Source of the DNA: QNYZ01 sp964577615
Lineage (GTDB): Bacteria > Desulfobacterota > Desulfobacteria > Desulfobacterales > QNYZ01
NCBI GenBank assembly: GCA_964577615.1
Contig: CAZNZW010000003.1
Coordinates: 1 to 64,000, forward strand
Length of the DNA: 64,000 nucleotides
Direction: 5' to 3'
Shown: piece after piece, positions 1 to 8,173 of the stretch
How the letters are laid out: each line of letters starts with the position of its first letter
Position numbering within the stretch: the first letter of the stretch is position 1
Notes under the pieces: model-generated
Databases searched by the model: none
The model's input: the letters and a program-made list of their open reading frames with translations, nothing else
Told to the model about the DNA's origin: nothing
Program-made: the position numbers and the translations under genes

Positions 1-643
1 TGCCGTTGAGGCTTGGGCTGTTATACGAATACCTGTCGGCCTCGACTGCGTTGTTATTCAGACCAATGGTGGCAGATTGTCCATTGTTATAGGCATTATT
101 TCCAAAATTTACATCATTGTAGATAAAAAAGATATTATTTGTTCCCTCGTACAGGACCACCTGAAGGGTCGCATCACCCACATTGGGATAATGAGGGACA
201 TTATCCCACTGAACTATAAATCTGCGATTGGGTGCAGATCCCTGCACCTCCCAATACACATTACCTCCCTGGTTGGGATTGAGGTCGTCCCAGAATGGCA
301 GGATGGTTCGTGCCGGGGAGTTCGTAGGGATATCTGCATTAGTGTATGGCAGTGCTCCAGACGTGGCACCAAAAAGAATACCACCATTGGTACTGATTCG
401 TACTGCCGAGGAAAGGGTGTCGTAGAACAGAAACGAAAAAGGCAGAGTGAGATTTTCCTCGTCGTCGTCACCGGGATAGCCTCCACCACCTTCCCACACC
501 GCAGCAGTACCTGTTCCGCTGATATCAATAAAAGCCGGCGCACAGGATGGGTCGCTGGAATCAACCATGGTGTACGCATGTACCTGCGAAGCTGCCAACA
601 ACAGAAAAACAACCATGTTTCCAAGCAATAGATTTTTCAACAT
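1..643 (-). CDS. Exported NIDO-like beta-sandwich protein, C-terminus outside the window
   Basis: The frame is open from an ATG at 643 to the left edge, so only about 214 N-terminal residues are visible. An AGGAG ribosome site lies 8 bases upstream. Residues 1 to about 22 form a signal peptide (hydrophobic core ending in AASQVHA). The following region has the pattern of nidogen-like (NIDO) domains: a glycine-rich strand (ISTNGGILFG), then TILPFWDDLNP, VYWEVQG and RRFIVQWDNV. These domains occur in extracellular adhesive proteins. It is the last visible gene of the co-directional run that includes the radical SAM/peptide cassette. The exact domain assignment is by pattern only. The protein is certainly exported; its function is unknown. 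Confidence 0.8.
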   Translation of the reverse strand, partial: MLKNLLLGNMVVFLLLAASQVHAYTMVDSSDPSCAPAFIDISGTGTAAVWEGGGGYPGDDDEENLTLPFSFLFYDTLSSAVRISTNGGILFGATSGALPYTNADIPTNSPARTILPFWDDLNPNQGGNVYWEVQGSAPNRRFIVQWDNVPHYPNVGDATLQVVLYEGTNNIFFIYNDVNFGNNAYNNGQSATIGLNNNAVEADRYSYNSPSLNG

Positions 644-754
644 TAATAGTCTCCTGTTCTGAGCTGCAGAAAGCGTTCCCAACCGTTTTTCTGTACTAGA
701 AAAAAGAATAATCCTCGGTTTTTCAGCTGACGAATAGTGGTATCAGCATGACGG

Positions 755-2701
755 CTACTCCATCTTAAGATCAAAAGGCCCGTACGTCCGTGTTGTGCCC
801 TGCGCCTCCTGCTCAATGATTCGATACTGGTAGCGGCCGCTTGTGGCTCCCGGATCGGCCAGCCGATATTCTCCCCCCATGGGGGCGTTAATCAGGCCGG
901 GCAGCATATCGTTGTTGATCAGTACCCAGTTATCATTGCCACTGGCTCGCTGGACAAAAAAGCCGATGGTCCCCCGTTCTTCCAGGGTATCCCATTGGAG
1001 TACGGCCACCCGGCCGTCTCCGTCTGGATCGAGGTAATCACGCAGGGCATTGACGATCTGTTTACGGCTGGCGTTTGTCAGCGCCGCCGCTGTTTCCGGA
1101 TCCCATGTTGTCAGCAATGCGAGCAGCTTTACCCTGGCCATCTGCGTAACACCCAGACCGGATAGAAAGCTCATCGCCTGGACGGCTTCCAGTGTCACTT
1201 TGCCGATGGTGACCGCCGTTGGGTTGTAGGTAATACGATAATCCTCCACTTCGCCGTCATCGGCATTACCTGTCGGGTTGTTACATTGAGAAGCGGTGGA
1301 ACAGACACGGAAACGTGAATAATAATTTCGTTGATTCACAGTATCGCCGACAGTCCAGGTAAAATCAGTGCCCGGATTGGCCGCCGTATTGCATTGCCGC
1401 TCACCTGAGTCAAAAGTATTATTTCTATTCACATCCATCCAGCCGCACAGCGTCACTGATCCACCGGTATTATTGGTAACTGTTACGGTGGCCACAACGT
1501 CATCGCCGCCGCCGGCCGGCGCCGAAAAGGCCACCCCGTCTTCATCATCAATCCCGGCATCCGTACCGGTGGTTGTGTCATCGGCATCGGCCGCTGTCGA
1601 GTACTGCGCCGCTTCGGCGTCCGCGTCTCCCGAAGCGGCGCCGCCAATGGATAGCAGTCCGGTGATGGTATGGGACGCATCGCCGTAACTGCTTGGGGCA
1701 TCACCGTGGTCCGTGCCCCGAAAAGCCCAATAGGCCACTTCCTCGTTCATATGTGTTCTGGATGTATCGCCCTGGACGGTTTCTTCATCAATGCCAAGAT
1801 CAATATTATTGCCATTCAGCGGATCAGAACCATACATCACGGCCCATCCCCCCTGGCCGCCATTTTCTGCTTCTTTGGTGGCCACGGCAAAATCATAATG
1901 ACCGCCCAGGGCATAGGTGTAGGGTGGTGAATTGCCGATGCCGGCAATACTGTTTCCCCCAAGATCGACCCGATAAGAGATCCCGCCGAAGCTGCCGGTG
2001 GGGGTACCTTCAGCGATTACCATGTAGCCAAGGGTCTCGTTATTACGGTCGCCACTGGTGCCGCTGATTTGACCGACATGTTTGCCCACACAGATGCCGT
2101 CGGCGACATTCGATTGAAAAGGCACATTCCGGCGATTGTCACAGTCAAAACTCCAGAAGGCGCTGAACTCGGCATCGTTATAAGTCATTACCTGGCCCAG
2201 TACCACCGGGTGTGAGCTTGCCGGGTAAGTGCCACTGATGGCTGTCGATACGTTTTCCGCCCCATTCGCTCCGCCGACCCCCCAGCCTCTCCGTTGGCCA
2301 TTGGTGCCGTTGGAAGTCACCGTATGCGCCTCGAAAACACGGCTGTCCGGAGACGGCAGGGTATCATTTCCAGCCTCGGCCACCAGGCAATACACATCTG
2401 ATGCCGTGACACTGGCACTGTTTTCGGGCCGCTGGATACGCACCTGAAACCCACTGGATGCGGCATTCCGGATTCGTACCACGGCTTCATTGTCAGAATC
2501 GGATGGGAGATCATAGGTGCAGACCACCACCGGAGATGTATAGCTGTTCTGGGTGGACACCGATGTCCAGCCGGACCCGATGTTCGGAATTCGCAGAATT
2601 TCAAGGGTGTCTGTGATATAGAGCGCCTGTGCGGGTGTTGCCAGAAAAAGAAGCATCCATAGCCCGGCGCACCAACCTGAAAATGTTTGATATGTTCTCA
2701 T
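755..2701 (-). CDS. Exported GEVED-domain protein with shared C-terminal module
   Basis: This is a 648-residue secreted protein. Residues 1-26 are a signal peptide (LWMLLFLATPAQA) and the ATG is preceded by AAGGGA. Residues about 27-320 are a beta-rich region with several Cys. Residues about 333-490 are a GEVED domain: it begins DHGDAPSSYG and ends DGEVEDYRI, with the internal CGWMDVNRNNTFD segment typical of the family. The last 154 residues (about 495-648) are a module nearly colinear with the C-terminus of the protein at 8174-10654, including DPDGDGRVAVLQWDTLEERG and MLPGLINAPMGG. GEVED domains belong to large extracellular proteins. It begins 36 bases after the S26-like peptidase gene, so co-transcription with the peptide cassette is likely. 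Function is not known. Confidence 0.85.
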   Translation of the reverse strand: MRTYQTFSGWCAGLWMLLFLATPAQALYITDTLEILRIPNIGSGWTSVSTQNSYTSPVVVCTYDLPSDSDNEAVVRIRNAASSGFQVRIQRPENSASVTASDVYCLVAEAGNDTLPSPDSRVFEAHTVTSNGTNGQRRGWGVGGANGAENVSTAISGTYPASSHPVVLGQVMTYNDAEFSAFWSFDCDNRRNVPFQSNVADGICVGKHVGQISGTSGDRNNETLGYMVIAEGTPTGSFGGISYRVDLGGNSIAGIGNSPPYTYALGGHYDFAVATKEAENGGQGGWAVMYGSDPLNGNNIDLGIDEETVQGDTSRTHMNEEVAYWAFRGTDHGDAPSSYGDASHTITGLLSIGGAASGDADAEAAQYSTAADADDTTTGTDAGIDDEDGVAFSAPAGGGDDVVATVTVTNNTGGSVTLCGWMDVNRNNTFDSGERQCNTAANPGTDFTWTVGDTVNQRNYYSRFRVCSTASQCNNPTGNADDGEVEDYRITYNPTAVTIGKVTLEAVQAMSFLSGLGVTQMARVKLLALLTTWDPETAAALTNASRKQIVNALRDYLDPDGDGRVAVLQWDTLEERGTIGFFVQRASGNDNWVLINNDMLPGLINAPMGGEYRLADPGATSGRYQYRIIEQEAQGTTRTYGPFDLKME

Positions 2702-2737
2702 CTGCAGATCCCTTCTAATAGTCGTTTCTCACCGATT

Positions 2738-3142
2738 TTAATGAAAAATTCGTCCCAGAACAAATCCGATAAAGCGGGCCGCCGAGACAAATCGGAGTTT
2801 CAGGGAAACGGTCATTTTCCTGCCATTCACTGCGGTCACCTTTCCGAGCACACATGGTAACGGAACGCCTGCATCCGGGCGATGAGCATTATCGGCCCGG
2901 GTGAGTACCTTGCCGATACCTCTCCGATAGTACAATCCGATCACCCGGTGAACCATCACTCCGCCGGTGGATCGGATCACCACCACATCTCCGGGCAAGG
3001 GCAGGTATGTCCGGTGGATTGTGATCCGGCTGTTATCGGGAATATGGCCACCCATACAGGTACCGCGAACGCGAAAAACAAGCCCGTCACCGGCCACTTC
3101 GCGGAGAAATGGATAAACAGAAACCATCATGATCTCGGACAT
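2738..3142 (-). CDS. Small S24/S26-like peptidase with Cys in the nucleophile position
   Basis: The 134-residue protein has the signal-peptidase fold pattern. FRVRGTCMGGHIPDNSRITI (about residues 23-42) corresponds to box B, where the canonical Ser-Met-x-Pro is Cys29-Met-Gly-Gly. GDVVVIRS follows, then VMVHRVIG (His65) and LTRADNAHRPD, resembling the His/Asp boxes of ER/archaeal-type signal peptidases rather than the Ser/Lys dyad. No membrane anchor is obvious apart from a moderately hydrophobic C-terminal stretch. The ATG at 3142 is chosen because AAAGG lies 8 bases upstream; an in-frame ATG at 3151 is also possible. It overlaps the end of the radical SAM gene, so it probably acts with it, plausibly removing a leader peptide. 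A catalytic role for Cys is inference. Confidence 0.7.
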   Translation of the reverse strand: MSEIMMVSVYPFLREVAGDGLVFRVRGTCMGGHIPDNSRITIHRTYLPLPGDVVVIRSTGGVMVHRVIGLYYRRGIGKVLTRADNAHRPDAGVPLPCVLGKVTAVNGRKMTVSLKLRFVSAARFIGFVLGRIFH

Positions 3143-4137
3143 TGGCCGCATCCTTTATTCAGATTTTCCTCTACTGCCAGACAATAAAGGGGGGCGCCAA
3201 GCTGGCGAGGCGGTTTGTTTGAGAATTGTCTGGCCGCCTCGATTGAGCGGGACCGGGCCTGCAGAAAAACAGGGGAATGATTCCAGATCTCCTCAATGGA
3301 TTGCTCGTGAAGGCTACCGGCACTTTTTTTCAGGTGCATGCAGGCCTGGACATTGCCAAAGGGGTCAATATCAACGCCAGCCACGCCAACGCTGCAAGTG
3401 GCAGGCATTTCATGACCCATTTCCATGGTCACAGAAGGGGTGTTTCGGCCGGGGGCCTCTTTTCCCTCCTGGCGATGCTGTTCAACAAGCATGGCGATAC
3501 GGTCCCATGTTTTTTTGGCGGGTTGAATGGACAGTGGGGTGAGGTCACCATTGTCCCGTGGCCCTACCGGCCCTTGAAAACGCAAAGGCACCCCCAAGGT
3601 GTCACAGCATTCAAACATCTCATCAATTTGATGTTCGTTCCAGGCGGTGGGAGTCGTGACCACCTCGACCCGCAATCCGGATTTCCCGGCTGTCCGGATA
3701 TTTGTTAACAGCCGGTTAAAACTGCCGGGTACCCGGGTCTGGCGGTCATGGGTCTCGGCTGTGGCGCCGTGCAGACTGACCTCCACGGTGTAAGGATCGA
3801 CCTCTTTTTTTAGCCGCTCACAGATGCGGGGCAACAGGGTGTGGCCGTTGGTGCGGACGCGAACCACAAACCCAAGGTCCCGGGCCATGCGGCCGATTTC
3901 GAAAAAATGAGGATGAATCATGGGCTCGCCGCCGGTGAGCATGAGAAAGAGGGTCTGCACCCGGGCCAGATCGGTAAGGAGAACCCGGTATTGATCCAGC
4001 GACAGCGGTTTTCCTGTCTGCTCCCGGTCGTTATAGCAGTAAAAACAGTCGAGATTGCAGCGATAGGTCAGTTCCAGGGTCGCGTCATGTAACAAACGCT
4101 GCTCACGGACCCGGCGGAGGATGGTATCCCGATACAT
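3127..4137 (-). CDS. Radical SAM/SPASM peptide-modifying enzyme
   Basis: This 336-residue protein has the radical SAM [4Fe-4S] motif CNLDCFYC (Cys27, Cys31, Cys34), followed by the SAM-binding GGEP motif (LMLTGGEPMIHP). The C-terminal third carries SPASM-type auxiliary cluster cysteines (ATCSVGVAGVDIDPFGNVQACMH and, at the end, YCLAVEENLNKGCGQCPRS). Enzymes of this type (PqqE, AlbA, mycofactocin MftC) modify ribosomal peptides presented by a PqqD-type domain. The gene lies 17 bases after the pqqD-like gene and overlaps the S26-like peptidase gene, so the three are translationally close. The expected substrate is the Cys-containing peptide encoded at 5375-5581. The chemistry (thioether, C-C or other crosslink) cannot be told from sequence. 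Confidence 0.88.
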   Translation of the reverse strand: MYRDTILRRVREQRLLHDATLELTYRCNLDCFYCYNDREQTGKPLSLDQYRVLLTDLARVQTLFLMLTGGEPMIHPHFFEIGRMARDLGFVVRVRTNGHTLLPRICERLKKEVDPYTVEVSLHGATAETHDRQTRVPGSFNRLLTNIRTAGKSGLRVEVVTTPTAWNEHQIDEMFECCDTLGVPLRFQGPVGPRDNGDLTPLSIQPAKKTWDRIAMLVEQHRQEGKEAPGRNTPSVTMEMGHEMPATCSVGVAGVDIDPFGNVQACMHLKKSAGSLHEQSIEEIWNHSPVFLQARSRSIEAARQFSNKPPRQLGAPLYCLAVEENLNKGCGQCPRS

Positions 4138-4154
4138 AGGTTCAAACCCGTTTT

Positions 4155-4439
4155 CTACATGTTTCGTTCAATCGCCTGTTCAGCATCAAGTTCAGATAGA
4201 AAAGCATCAAGGTCTGTCAGGGCCTGTTCCGCAGAGGCCTCAAAATTACCGGCAATGGATGCGGCCAGCGCCTTTCGCGTCGTGGGTGTGTCCAGTTGCC
4301 GAATAATATGGAGACCGACTTCATTGACCACGATCACCCGGCCATTATCCAGGTGTACCAGTACGCCGTCTTCTCCAACAGAGCGGTAGCGGACCCGCGG
4401 GGTTAAGCGAATTGTTTCATTATTTTGGTTGTTTGCCAT
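4155..4439 (-). CDS. PqqD-family peptide chaperone (RRE)
   Basis: A 94-residue protein with the PqqD/RRE pattern: early beta-strands (IRLTPRVRYRSVGEDGVLVHLDNG), the hallmark RVIVVNEVGLHIIRQLDTP segment, then helices ending DLDAFLSELDAEQAIE. RRE proteins bind the leader of a precursor peptide and deliver it to the modifying enzyme. The ATG at 4439 is preferred over an upstream in-frame Met because it gives the normal family length and starts just inside the end of the kinase gene (20-base overlap), as expected for translational coupling. It sits between the HPr-kinase-like gene and the radical SAM gene. Its likely ligand is the peptide at 5375-5581, whose leader carries a YxxP motif. Confidence 0.85.
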   Translation of the reverse strand: MANNQNNETIRLTPRVRYRSVGEDGVLVHLDNGRVIVVNEVGLHIIRQLDTPTTRKALAASIAGNFEASAEQALTDLDAFLSELDAEQAIERNM

Positions 4440-5418
4440 AACCAAACTCGGTTTGAATTTTATTGATAATCTCATCCATGTCATCATCGCGACGGGAGGT
4501 CAGCCGGATCACCGGCACCCTCGCCACTAGCCGGGTGACGGCGTCAAACAACCGTTCCGATTCTCTGGCATCCATATTGACGAAAGGACACCCGGTCAGC
4601 AGCCTGGCGGCCGCTCGTGATGGACGAACCGGTTCGGTGCCAAGTTGATCACCCTGTTCCAGCAGGATAATACCGGCCACCGGATAGGCATCTTTCCCCC
4701 CCCGATGATCAAGGGTGCGGCCAAACTCGCCGGAAAAAGGCACGGCATGTGCCTGGTAGCCGTCTTTTCCGGGAAGGACCAGGTTGATGTCATCACTCAG
4801 CACCCAGGCGCCTTTTTCGTACGCCTTGCGGGTGAGGGTGGTTTTTCCCGCGTTGGAGCGGCCGGAAAAAATATAGGCCTGATTGTTAAAAACCAGCCCG
4901 GCACTGTGCAGCATCACGCCGTTGACCGCCAGTGCCTGGTATGCCGAAAAAATTCGTAGAAAATTTTCAATGACATTGGCCCGGGGCAATTCGTCTTCCT
5001 GGACCACCCCCAGTGATGTCTCTGTGTGGCCGGCACCCAGGCCGATCCGCGCTTCGAAATTGATACCGGTTACTTCGATGCCGGATATGTGCCGCCGAAT
5101 GATCCGGGGGGTGTACAGCCCGTCTCGTGTCAGGTCATCAGGAGAGACGGCCGGGGGATGGTCGAGCCGACAGGCCCGGCATGTGATACCGTCTTTGCTA
5201 ATATCTCGACCCATTGTTATGGCAAACCGGGGGTACGCTTGTTTGAGGGCATTTTTTTGAGATACGCTCAGCCCGGTCAGTTTTACATCCGATGTCGGTA
5301 GCTTGAGCTGCAGGATGTGTTCTCCCCAGGACTGGCATGCAAATACACCTGCTTGTGGGGTCATTTTTCTGTTCTCATGAACCCAGACGGCCGCATGGAT
5401 TCGGAATTGTTTTTCCAT
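4420..5418 (-). CDS. HPr-kinase-like protein (HprK-related kinase)
   Basis: The 332-residue protein has a C-terminal HPr kinase-type domain. The P-loop is IFSGRSNAGKTT (about residues 183-194), followed by the Mg-binding LSDD motif (207-210) and a HAVPFSGEF segment as in the HPrK/PEP carboxykinase fold. The N-terminal 150 residues have no family I recognise. HPrK homologues in peptide-modification clusters can phosphorylate a Ser on the precursor; in paeninodin-type lasso clusters this is the C-terminal Ser. The candidate precursor here ends in Ser and overlaps the start of this gene. The start is uncertain: ATG 5418 has no clear ribosome site, and ATG 5364, 11 bases beyond the precursor stop, is an alternative. 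No lasso cyclase is present. Confidence 0.82.
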   Translation of the reverse strand: MEKQFRIHAAVWVHENRKMTPQAGVFACQSWGEHILQLKLPTSDVKLTGLSVSQKNALKQAYPRFAITMGRDISKDGITCRACRLDHPPAVSPDDLTRDGLYTPRIIRRHISGIEVTGINFEARIGLGAGHTETSLGVVQEDELPRANVIENFLRIFSAYQALAVNGVMLHSAGLVFNNQAYIFSGRSNAGKTTLTRKAYEKGAWVLSDDINLVLPGKDGYQAHAVPFSGEFGRTLDHRGGKDAYPVAGIILLEQGDQLGTEPVRPSRAAARLLTGCPFVNMDARESERLFDAVTRLVARVPVIRLTSRRDDDMDEIINKIQTEFGYGKQPK

Positions 5419-5581
5419 AGGGCGGGGCAGGCGGCCGACACGTCGCTGCCGCCGCCTCCAGCTGCTCAGCGCTCAACACCTTAGGCGGTGTGTAGGGCCG
5501 CCGGGATTGACCGGGTTTGGCGGTATCGATAACTAATCGATCGTTTCCTGTACCTTTATGGGTGTTTTTTATCTGGCCCAT
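5375..5581 (-). CDS. Candidate RiPP precursor peptide, 68 residues
   Basis: This is a short ORF directly upstream of the kinase/RRE/radical SAM genes. The ATG at 5581 has GAGGGA 6 bases upstream; a longer TTG start at 5605 is less likely. The leader is hydrophilic (MGQIKNTHKGTGNDRLVIDT). A conserved-looking recognition region follows: Tyr30-x-x-Pro33, then KVLSAEQLEAAAA. The putative core begins near Cys48 and runs through PPAPPYGKT to Cys63, Gly and a C-terminal Ser68. YxxP is the leader motif bound by RRE domains in lasso systems. Two Cys, a Lys-Thr pair and the terminal Ser offer sites for a radical SAM crosslink and for phosphorylation. Assignment as precursor is by position and composition, not homology. 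Confidence 0.7.
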   Translation of the reverse strand: MGQIKNTHKGTGNDRLVIDTAKPGQSRRPYTPPKVLSAEQLEAAAATCRPPAPPYGKTIPNPCGRLGS

Positions 5582-5616
5582 ATCCGTTCCCTCTTTTTCT
5601 GACAAGTAACATGTTT

Positions 5617-5648
5617 ATTATACATAATCGGTTGTAAGACCGTCTTAC
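5617..5648 (-). promoter_or_regulatory. Possible promoter and small dyad before the precursor peptide
   Basis: On the minus strand a perfect TATAAT (5622-5617) lies about 35 bases before the precursor ATG. No good -35 hexamer is present at 16-18 bases. Immediately upstream, a short dyad (GTAAGAC/GTCTTAC, 5634-5648) covers the stop codon of the C25 peptidase gene. It could be an operator or weak hairpin that lets the peptide be transcribed separately. Confidence 0.35.
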
Positions 5649-8095
5649 CGGGCATTGACCAGTGGTTCACCCACAACAGAATAAACCCGTTGCATGAACC
5701 CGTTGATCTCGCCCTCGGTCTGCGTTTTTGCATTCTTTATCGCATCACCGATGGTATAGCCTCTGAACAACCCGTCCACAAAGGCATTGCCCAATATCTG
5801 AACATCAGTATCCAGTGATAACCCAGTGGGTGCCAGGGAAACAATCGCACCGCCGGACGGATTCAGCACCAGCGCACCGGCCAGGGACCGGGCGCCCGGC
5901 TGCGTAAAATCACCGGCCGCACAGGTCAGCGCGGTAAATACCGGCAGGGTCGTGTTTTGCAGTGCATCGGCATCCGTTGTGGTGATGAATTTTTCGCTGC
6001 CGTCCCCGATCTGGCCCCTTGAACCGTGGCCATCGTAACTCACATAACCGACTTCCCAGGAGTCACTTTGGATCAGGGTGGTGCGCACCGCATCCAGAGG
6101 ATGATACAACTTAGCGACCCAGTCGAACCCCAGGGTGTTCATCAATCGATCGGCCAGCGCATCGGAATTGGTATGAAAATTTCCTCCGTCATCAGGATTG
6201 TCGGCTACCAGCAGGGCCTGATAACGCTCATCTCCCGATGGTGTCGATTCATAGGCAACCAGTTTTTCCACATAGGCAATCCCCTCGGCATCGTTGGTGA
6301 TCGGCAGGCGGCCAATCACGTAAGGCGCGTGGCCGTTACCGCCCAGCAACCGATCGTCGGAAGCGGCCAGCGCCCAAGGGGTATCGGTCATGACCACTGG
6401 CAGAAAACTGTCGCCATATCCCATCCGGTCCTTGTGGTCTAAGGAGCCTTTTCCGATCAGCATAACCACCGTCGGGCTGATCCGCCAAGCCCGGCGTGCC
6501 CGCCGGAGCAGACGGCTGATGGCAAAGGGGTCCTCCAGCCCATAACTGAAACTGTTGTAAATATCTTCCAACCAGACGGTTTTTACCCGGCCAAACGTAT
6601 TGCGCCGGACAGCGGCCAGCGCTTTCGCCGTGCCCGCAAAATCACGCGGGGCGATAATCAGGTAGTCGGCCATGTTTCTGCGACTCCACAGATGGGCCTG
6701 GTGGTTCGGTGTCACCGTGGGCGTTGCCACGACCCCTTTTTCAACCACCAGAAAATCAGTGCCACCGTCGGCCGGAAATGTCACTTCATAGCCGCCGGAT
6801 CCGTCAGGTTCGATCCGAGCATCATTTCTCAAAACCGCCCGCCCGCCCGGTGATTCTATCACTATGATATCATCATGGGTATAGCCGCTTACCGTCTGTA
6901 CCCCTTCGGCCACATCATGCAGCCAGATCTGATTGTTCACGGCAACTGGCAGGCGATAGTAATCCAGCTCAATATCATCGAGAAACTGACCCGGGTGGGT
7001 CCCCGGTGTGTAAACATTGCGTAAAATCAGTTTGTTGTCACCGGCGGGGTCAAGCAGATTCTGATCAAAGTCCGCCACGAGTACCGCTTCTTCAAACCCG
7101 TCCCAGATCACCGATGATCCCACGGGAGTTCCATTGAGTTCGGCAAAAACCTGATGCTCGTCACCATCTTCAAGGTCAGTCCACCCGCGCAGCCTGATCC
7201 GCAGTTCGGCCGATCCGCTGTCTGCGGGATTCGGAACAGCCAGGTTGACCTCTATGGAATCCTTGTATCCGCCATACAGGTAATCCCAGAACCAGTAGTC
7301 CGCATCCGGCTCTGATTTGACGGCCCAGGTGGAAAAATTCATATCGGGCTCTTCTTCAAAGGTCAGGGTGTCGAGAAAGGCGGTTTCGTCTCCGGTCAGA
7401 TCAGTGGGGTCTGTTTCTGTCTCTGCCATGGGCTGGTTTTTCCGTTTTCCGCCCAGTTGGAACCGATACGCGTTCTCGTCTGTGTAAAAGGAATTGTAGG
7501 TTTCAGCGGCAAACAAAATCATGTCTGTGGATTCGTCAAAATACCAGGATGCCGGATTTCTCCGGTTGGTCAGTGTTAATCGACCCCGGGCGGCCAGCCG
7601 CCGGATCTGTTCAGGTCTCCGGCCCAGTTGTTCTGCTAAATCACTCACCGAAACGCCATGCAAGCCTTCCGTGAAGGTGCGAAACCAGAGTGCCCGGATC
7701 CTGTTTCTCCGCTTCAACCGGTTGATTCGTGATGTCATCCGATCGATCCGCCGGTCAATTTTTGCCAGCCGGCGGTCGAGTCCGTTGGTGTTTTTATCAT
7801 TCGCTCGCTTTTTAAGCCATTGTTTTTTTAATCTATTTTGAAGGCGCTGAACCTTCTGCAACCGTTCCTGTACCTTTGCCAGCCGGCGCTGGGTGACCGG
7901 ACGGTTCATTTTTGCCGGTACCTTTCGGCGGGCGAGATATCCCCTGTCGAGGGCTTTCCATGCACTCCAATGCGTGGCTTGCTTATCGATTTTTTCAGTT
8001 GCCGGGCAAAGAGATGGCGTTGCCAATAGTACCATTGCCAGTACACTGCCCATAACCATCGCCCATACACTGCATGATTTGGTTCGTGCGTTCAT
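5645..8095 (-). CDS. Gingipain-type C25 cysteine peptidase, exported
   Basis: The protein has about 816 residues from the ATG at 8095, which has AGAGG 8 bases upstream; a TTG seven codons earlier is not needed. The first ~35 residues are a signal peptide. Residues ~50-130 are very basic and helical, likely a coiled coil, followed by an HTH-like stretch (SVSDLAEQLGRRPEQIRRL). A beta-rich middle region follows. The C-terminal ~350 residues are a C25 catalytic domain: DYLIIAPRDFAG, IGRLPITN, the catalytic His in YDGHGSRGQIGDG (~690) and the catalytic Cys in ALTCAAGDF (~725). C25 peptidases process and anchor exported proteins. Its neighbours are exported proteins on one side and the peptide cassette on the other. 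No C-terminal sorting signal was recognised. Confidence 0.87.
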   Translation of the reverse strand: MNARTKSCSVWAMVMGSVLAMVLLATPSLCPATEKIDKQATHWSAWKALDRGYLARRKVPAKMNRPVTQRRLAKVQERLQKVQRLQNRLKKQWLKKRANDKNTNGLDRRLAKIDRRIDRMTSRINRLKRRNRIRALWFRTFTEGLHGVSVSDLAEQLGRRPEQIRRLAARGRLTLTNRRNPASWYFDESTDMILFAAETYNSFYTDENAYRFQLGGKRKNQPMAETETDPTDLTGDETAFLDTLTFEEEPDMNFSTWAVKSEPDADYWFWDYLYGGYKDSIEVNLAVPNPADSGSAELRIRLRGWTDLEDGDEHQVFAELNGTPVGSSVIWDGFEEAVLVADFDQNLLDPAGDNKLILRNVYTPGTHPGQFLDDIELDYYRLPVAVNNQIWLHDVAEGVQTVSGYTHDDIIVIESPGGRAVLRNDARIEPDGSGGYEVTFPADGGTDFLVVEKGVVATPTVTPNHQAHLWSRRNMADYLIIAPRDFAGTAKALAAVRRNTFGRVKTVWLEDIYNSFSYGLEDPFAISRLLRRARRAWRISPTVVMLIGKGSLDHKDRMGYGDSFLPVVMTDTPWALAASDDRLLGGNGHAPYVIGRLPITNDAEGIAYVEKLVAYESTPSGDERYQALLVADNPDDGGNFHTNSDALADRLMNTLGFDWVAKLYHPLDAVRTTLIQSDSWEVGYVSYDGHGSRGQIGDGSEKFITTTDADALQNTTLPVFTALTCAAGDFTQPGARSLAGALVLNPSGGAIVSLAPTGLSLDTDVQILGNAFVDGLFRGYTIGDAIKNAKTQTEGEINGFMQRVYSVVGEPLVNAR

Positions 8096-8173
8096 AGCGT
8101 CAACCTCTGTTTCCAATATGAATTACCAGTTTGCGGTTCCATCCCAATTTTTAGTTTGATTTGAAGGCCCTTG

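Noticed and set aside
214..624. 136-residue minus-strand frame at the left edge
   Set aside because: A neighbouring minus-strand frame has a ribosome site, signal peptide and NIDO-like strands; this one is its shadow.
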